From an uncultured Chitinophagaceae bacterium (lineage in GTDB: Bacteria; Bacteroidota; Bacteroidia; Chitinophagales; Chitinophagaceae), in NCBI GenBank assembly GCA_903904335.1, contig CAIVCF010000037.1, positions 1 through 63,257 of the forward strand: a DNA stretch of 63,257 nt, written 5' to 3'. The first letter of the stretch is position 1, and each line of letters opens with the position of its first letter. Below, one piece after another: positions 59,303 to 63,257 of this stretch. The translations under genes and the position numbers were made by a program. Below the pieces are notes generated by a model. It was not told the DNA's origin. It searched no databases and worked only from the letters and a program-made list of their open reading frames with translations.

Positions 59303-60352
59303 ATGAACATCAACAGAAATAATTACGAAGAGTTTTATCTGCTTTATGTGGATGGAGAGCTTTCTGCGCAAGATAGGCTGGCTGTTGAGCAGTTCATGGA
59401 AGATAATCCCGATACTGCACATGAACTGATCATGTTGAATCAAACAAAATTAGACGCCGATCCTGTAATTTTTTCTGATAAATCTTCTTTATATAAAATC
59501 GCTTCTGATGAATTGAATCTGAGTAATTATGAAGAACGCTTTTTATTGTATGCGGATGATGAATTGAATGTTCAACAGAAAAAAGAAACGGAGCTTTTTG
59601 TATTGCAGCATCCGCAATTACAGGAAGAATTTACTGTATTGATGCAAACCAGATTAACAGATGAAACTATTGCATTCCCCGATAAAGCATCTTTATACAG
59701 AAAAGAAGAGAAACCTGTTATTTATTTTAACTGGACAAGGATAGGAATTGCAGCAGCATTGATCGGATTTTTATTTTTGGTTTGGACCATCATTCCCGTA
59801 AAAGATAAAACAACACAACAAATTGCCTCTGCTAAAACTGAGGTTTCAAAAACAATTCACAATTCAAATGGCTTGAACAATGCAGGTGTTGTTTCAAAAA
59901 CAGATCTTGTAAAAAAACAAATTCGGGGTTTGAGACAAATAGCATCTGCCATACAAACCGAAAGCAATGTTATTATAGCTAAAAATGATGTTGAAATAAA
60001 AATGCCGATTACTGCTTCAAAAAATGAAAACATTCCTGAGCAGGCAGATCCTGTAATAACTTCAACCGGCAATATTGCAACGATGGCTTCAGTTGACAAA
60101 CAATTACCAAACAACAATGCAAGCATCGCGGATACACAAGAAAAGAGCATCTATCAGCAAACAATCTATAAAGAATTAGATACTGAACAGGATGAAAGAA
60201 GAAATAATATTTATATCGGAAACGTGGAAGTGAATAAAGATAAACTGCTTGGTTTCTTTAAAAGAGCGAGTCATGTTTTCTCCAGATCAAAAGATGATGA
60301 CGGCAAAGTGGCCATTGCAAATTTTTCCATTGAAACAAAATCACTGAAATAA
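59303..60352 (+). CDS. Putative membrane anti-sigma factor with duplicated N-terminal domain
   Basis: A 349-residue protein with one helix (about 145-164). The cytoplasmic part holds two copies of a ~59-residue unit: N7 to K65 (NYEEFYLLYVDGELSAQDR...SDKSSLYK) and N75 to R133 (NYEERFLLYADDELNVQQK...PDKASLYR). The NYEEF-LLY-DGEL start is like the N-terminus of anti-sigma-like proteins in Bacteroidota, but the HxxxCxxC zinc motif is missing. The C-terminal part is periplasmic and low in structure. Its position 2 bases after the ECF sigma gene supports the anti-sigma role (inference). Confidence 0.7.
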   Translation: MNINRNNYEEFYLLYVDGELSAQDRLAVEQFMEDNPDTAHELIMLNQTKLDADPVIFSDKSSLYKIASDELNLSNYEERFLLYADDELNVQQKKETELFVLQHPQLQEEFTVLMQTRLTDETIAFPDKASLYRKEEKPVIYFNWTRIGIAAALIGFLFLVWTIIPVKDKTTQQIASAKTEVSKTIHNSNGLNNAGVVSKTDLVKKQIRGLRQIASAIQTESNVIIAKNDVEIKMPITASKNENIPEQADPVITSTGNIATMASVDKQLPNNNASIADTQEKSIYQQTIYKELDTEQDERRNNIYIGNVEVNKDKLLGFFKRASHVFSRSKDDDGKVAIANFSIETKSLK

Positions 60353-60374
60353 CAATCCTTAAAACTAAGAGTAT

Positions 60375-61250
60375 ATGAAACGTTGGACAATATTAACGGC
60401 AGCCCTGCTATTTGGTTCTGCAGGCTTTGCACAAAGTGATAGCAGTTCACCTGCTAATCCGGATACTATTAAAGTGGGTAATTTTGTTATTGTAAAGAAA
60501 AAATCAACTGCATCAACCACTGTTGACATCAATACTGATCATACTACAATTAATATCAACACACCATTTTATTCCAATCATAGAAAAAAAAGGAACAACA
60601 ATATCAGTACCAATTGGTGGATCTTCGATCTGGGATTTACCAATGTGCGTGACAATACAAATTATACTGCAGCACAAACAATGGGTTATTTTAAAACCGT
60701 GAATGGCTCCCCGGTTACACAAAGCAGTTTTGCATTAAACAGCGGAAAATCATCTAACGTGAATATCTGGTTGTTCATGCAAAAGCTGAATATATCAGAA
60801 CATGTATTGAACCTCAAATATGGATTTGGTATGGAGATGTATAATTTTCGATACGACCGTAATATCAGTTATAGAAGCGATCCTATAGCCCATGTTTTCA
60901 ACGACACGATCGGTTTTTCCAAAAATAAATTATACGCCGGTTATTTAACGATACCCGTCATGCTGAATTTCAATGCATCGCCACATAGGCATAACGGATT
61001 CAGCATCAGTGCGGGTGTTAGTGCCGGTTATTTGATCAATGATCATGGAAAACAGATCAGCGCAGAAAGAGGCAAACAAAAATATCATGGAGACCTGGGC
61101 TTACAACCCTGGCGTTTAGCAGCCATCACTGAGATTGGCTTAGGCCCTATAAGATTATATGGCAGCTATAGTTTTAATGCTTTACATCAAGAATCTACAG
61201 GAGTTGACCAGTTCCCTTATGCAATGGGCATACGGTTCAGTAATTGGTAA
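60375..61250 (+). CDS. Outer membrane beta-barrel protein
   Basis: A 291-residue exported protein with a signal peptide (MKRWTILTAALLFGSAGFAQ), a short linker and about eight to ten amphipathic beta strands. The sequence ends MGIRFSNW with an aromatic last residue, as outer-membrane barrels do. It is the third gene of the sigma/anti-sigma operon. Its function is unknown. It may be the output or the sensor of the ECF system. Confidence 0.8.
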   Translation: MKRWTILTAALLFGSAGFAQSDSSSPANPDTIKVGNFVIVKKKSTASTTVDINTDHTTININTPFYSNHRKKRNNNISTNWWIFDLGFTNVRDNTNYTAAQTMGYFKTVNGSPVTQSSFALNSGKSSNVNIWLFMQKLNISEHVLNLKYGFGMEMYNFRYDRNISYRSDPIAHVFNDTIGFSKNKLYAGYLTIPVMLNFNASPHRHNGFSISAGVSAGYLINDHGKQISAERGKQKYHGDLGLQPWRLAAITEIGLGPIRLYGSYSFNALHQESTGVDQFPYAMGIRFSNW

Positions 61251-61289
61251 TCTTAAAATAACTGCGATTCATTTTTTCGCATGTTGCTT

Positions 61290-61322
61290 AAAACACCTCT
61301 TCTTCAGGAGGTGTTTTTATTT
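61290..61322 (+). terminator. Rho-independent terminator of the sigma operon
   Basis: A perfect 10-bp stem, AAAACACCTC with GAGGTGTTTT, around an 8-base loop, followed by TATTTTTATT. Confidence 0.88.
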
Positions 61323-61404
61323 TTATTATGATAATTTTTTGCAAAACAACATTTTGTACATAATCTTTTGACGTAGTTTTCGTTTATAACTAAAGTCAAC
61401 TGAT

Positions 61405-61929
61405 ATGAATCGACTATTTGCCTTTCTCTTGGTTGCAGTTTTATTTACTACCAATACTTCATTTAAGCCAACTGTTGCCGGCAGCAGTGATTATTATATC
61501 GTTATCGAAAAACACAAATATGAAATGACTGTTTTTGATGCTGATGATAATGCATTGATCATTTATCCGGTGGTTTTCGGCAATAAGGATCTTGGTGACA
61601 AGATGATGCAGGGTGACAGAAAAACACCCGAAGGCACTTTTCATATTTCTGCCAAAAGACCTCACCCCAAATGGAACAAGTTTTTAGCGATCGATTATCC
61701 TAATGAAGAAAGCATCGAAAAATTCAATGAACGAAAAGCAGAAGGCTTGATTCCTGCTAATGCGCAGATCGGCGGTGAGATTGGAATTCATGGCACTTGG
61801 CCACATGAAGATTTCGCGATCGATCAATATCAAAACTGGACCATGGGTTGTGTAAGTACAAAGAATCAATACATCAATCAACTCTTCAATACCATGGCTG
61901 TTGGCACAACGGTGATCATCAAACAATGA
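61405..61929 (+). CDS. L,D-transpeptidase (YkuD family)
   Basis: A 174-residue exported enzyme. The signal peptide ends near TNTSF. The YkuD domain carries H129 in GIHGTWP and the catalytic Cys149 in NWTMGCVSTKN, a variant of the SHGCxRL motif with Met-Gly-Cys-Val-Ser. It would form 3-3 cross-links in peptidoglycan or attach lipoproteins. It is convergent with the hydrolase gene, with stop codons that touch (61929 and 61930), so the two transcripts overlap. Confidence 0.85.
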   Translation: MNRLFAFLLVAVLFTTNTSFKPTVAGSSDYYIVIEKHKYEMTVFDADDNALIIYPVVFGNKDLGDKMMQGDRKTPEGTFHISAKRPHPKWNKFLAIDYPNEESIEKFNERKAEGLIPANAQIGGEIGIHGTWPHEDFAIDQYQNWTMGCVSTKNQYINQLFNTMAVGTTVIIKQ

Positions 61930-62889
61930 TTATTGTTTTAAAAAATCTCCCACTGTTTTATTCCATTTTTCTGTTTCTTTTTTATACAAACTTTCATGAC
62001 CGCAATGCACATACTTAATTAATGTTTTTTGATGGGAGGCCAAATTTTTGAAAATATGATTCGTTTCTTCTTCTGTAACTCTTGGATCATTAATGCCCCA
62101 TTGCAGGAGAACCGGACAATTTACTTTTGTTGCATAGTCCCATGGCTTATGATAAAATGCCCAATAACCCTGTTCAATTCCGCCCCAAAAAGTAAGCATT
62201 GCTGCCAAAGGTTCACCCGGCAAATGCATGATATTTAATCTGCCCTCACATGCATTCTGTAAAGAACCGAAAGGCATTTCTAAAATAATTTTAGAAGGCT
62301 TTAAATTGTAATCACTCATTCCTTTTAAGATAGTAGAAGCTCCAAGTGATATTCCCCACAAAACAATATTCTTTTCTTTCTTCGCCTCAATAAAATCGTA
62401 AGCGGCTTTTACATCTTTTGATTCTTTATAACCAATGGTGCAGGTATTTCCTTCGCTGTTGCCATGTGCACGAAAATCAACCATCAGCACATTCCATCCC
62501 ATTTCATAAAATGCTTCAGCTTCTTTGATCATACCGCTTCTGCAGCTGCCATGACCATGAAACATGATCACAGTGCCGATATGCGGTTTAATGGTATCAT
62601 CCTTCTGGCTGTCTAAATACCATCCTTCCAATTTTAAACTATCCTCTGCTTTAAAACTCACTGTCTCATGCGGCACCAATAATGAATCTTCCACCTTGCT
62701 TTTAGGGTATTTCACACCAAAAAAAATCGATGAGATTTTTTCACCAACATTCATCTCATTGGGTTTCTTTGGCTTAGGAACATTGTCGTAGAAATGCGTG
62801 AACTTATATGCTTGAAAAACAGTCATCACATTTAGGAGTATAAATAAAACAAGCAGTGTATAACCGATCCGTTTCAGCCATTTATTCAT
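61930..62889 (-). CDS. Membrane-anchored alpha/beta hydrolase
   Basis: A 319-residue protein with an N-terminal membrane helix (about 8-28) and an alpha/beta hydrolase domain. The oxyanion-region motif is MFHGHGSCRSG, the nucleophile Ser181 in GISLGAS, Asp268 in GINDPRV and His298 in CGHES. The set fits lysophospholipase/esterase-like hydrolases (BEM46/FrsA type). The substrate is unknown. No terminator lies between its end and the transpeptidase end. Confidence 0.88.
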   Translation of the reverse strand: MNKWLKRIGYTLLVLFILLNVMTVFQAYKFTHFYDNVPKPKKPNEMNVGEKISSIFFGVKYPKSKVEDSLLVPHETVSFKAEDSLKLEGWYLDSQKDDTIKPHIGTVIMFHGHGSCRSGMIKEAEAFYEMGWNVLMVDFRAHGNSEGNTCTIGYKESKDVKAAYDFIEAKKEKNIVLWGISLGASTILKGMSDYNLKPSKIILEMPFGSLQNACEGRLNIMHLPGEPLAAMLTFWGGIEQGYWAFYHKPWDYATKVNCPVLLQWGINDPRVTEEETNHIFKNLASHQKTLIKYVHCGHESLYKKETEKWNKTVGDFLKQ

Positions 62890-62957
62890 AATGCAAAATT
62901 TATCTCGTTAGTACTTTTGTAATAAGTTTTCTCTTTTCAAATAAGCATTGTTGTCCT

Positions 62958-62978
62958 GATTCTTTTAGTGAAAGAATC
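62958..62978. repeat. AGT-loop hairpin repeat, copy 3
   Basis: GATTCTTTT and GAAAGAATC pair over 9 bp (last pair G-T wobble) around AGT, followed by ACACTCTT. It lies about 70 bases upstream of the hydrolase start, in the gap to the DinB-like gene. Confidence 0.75.
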
Positions 62979-63170
62979 ACACTCTTAATTTTTCTTCTTT
63001 GTGCATTAATTCGAATCTAATTCCTGCAATCTAATTAAAATGAAAGTAATGTCAAATAATTGTCAATTGAAACATTTCCAAAAAGTTTCAAATTTAATAA
63101 CTCATAAATAATATATTTTGTTACGTGTTTACACTTAAAAAAATTAATTTAAAGTTCAAAACCAAAAACA

Positions 63171-63257
63171 ATGATAGTACAATCTCTTTTGGGCGAATTT
63201 TTGCATGAAGCAGAAAACACCCGCAAATTGTTAAACGCAATTCCCGACAGTGCTTTA
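63171..63257 (+). CDS. DinB-family protein, N-terminus only (runs off the window)
   Basis: 29 codons from an ATG at 63171 read MIVQSLLGEFLHEAENTRKL then LNAIPDSAL. The phrase EAENTRKLL-IP resembles the first helix of DinB-type four-helix-bundle proteins. Metal ligands lie beyond the window, so the family call rests on this short stretch only. Confidence 0.6.
   Translation, partial: MIVQSLLGEFLHEAENTRKLLNAIPDSAL

Overview
The window looks like chromosomal DNA of a member of the Bacteroidota, most likely the family Chitinophagaceae. This is inferred from gene content. There is a PorZ-like type IX secretion component with a C-terminal sorting domain, an ssb-gldE-gldD gliding/T9SS cluster, DUF4836, DUF3109 and TonB-dependent receptor genes, and an arginine operon built around a Bacteroidetes-type N-acylornithine carbamoyltransferase (ArgF'). 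It is AT-rich, has very weak Shine-Dalgarno sequences and carries TAnnTTTG-type promoter elements. No rRNA, tRNA, CRISPR array, transposase or prophage was seen.

Layout. 0-12.7 kb: a truncated THUMP RNA methyltransferase, a DUF4395 membrane protein, a GH3/beta-lactamase fusion, a DUF4836 lipoprotein, an ABC ATPase/permease pair, porZ and a secreted M28 peptidase. 12.8-22 kb (minus strand): a compact arginine operon reading GNAT acyltransferase, argG, cupin, argC, argD, argF', argB, argE, a four-helix-bundle gene and argH. 22.4-32.2 kb: an outer-membrane receptor, a GH2 glycosidase and a SWIM/SNF2 helicase. 32.4-38.9 kb (minus strand): comB, rlpA/gcvT, two small exported proteins, and a PadR-PspC envelope-stress type operon with a promoter and operator that can be read in the sequence. 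39.5-41.9 kb: an arsenic operon (arsR, arsM, aquaporin, arsC) with two perfect ArsR-type operators. The aquaporin carries an in-frame TGA. 42-48.2 kb: ssb, gldE, gldD, DUF3109, lutB and a polysaccharide-deacetylase-like protein. 48.2-53 kb (minus strand): an EamA exporter, purH and comEC. 53.5-56.2 kb: an unknown conserved protein, a frameshifted membrane protein, and a histidine kinase/response regulator pair. 56.2-63.2 kb: the C-terminal half of CarB as a free-standing gene, DUF4239, an ECF sigma/anti-sigma/outer-membrane protein operon, an L,D-transpeptidase, an alpha/beta hydrolase and the start of a DinB-like gene.

The most unusual property is not a single operon. At least nine families of short dispersed repeats, many of them self-complementary, sit between genes and also inside open reading frames without breaking them. 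Repeat-derived peptides lie inside ArgB, ArgC, ArgH, PurH and the deacetylase-like protein (twice). Repeats form the C-termini of ArgF', ArsC and the DUF3109 protein. They also appear to supply the export signals of PorZ and GldD. One hairpin family shows compensatory base changes, which suggests selection on RNA structure. This resembles in principle the Rickettsia palindromic elements that insert into coding genes, but the sequences are unrelated as far as I can judge by eye.
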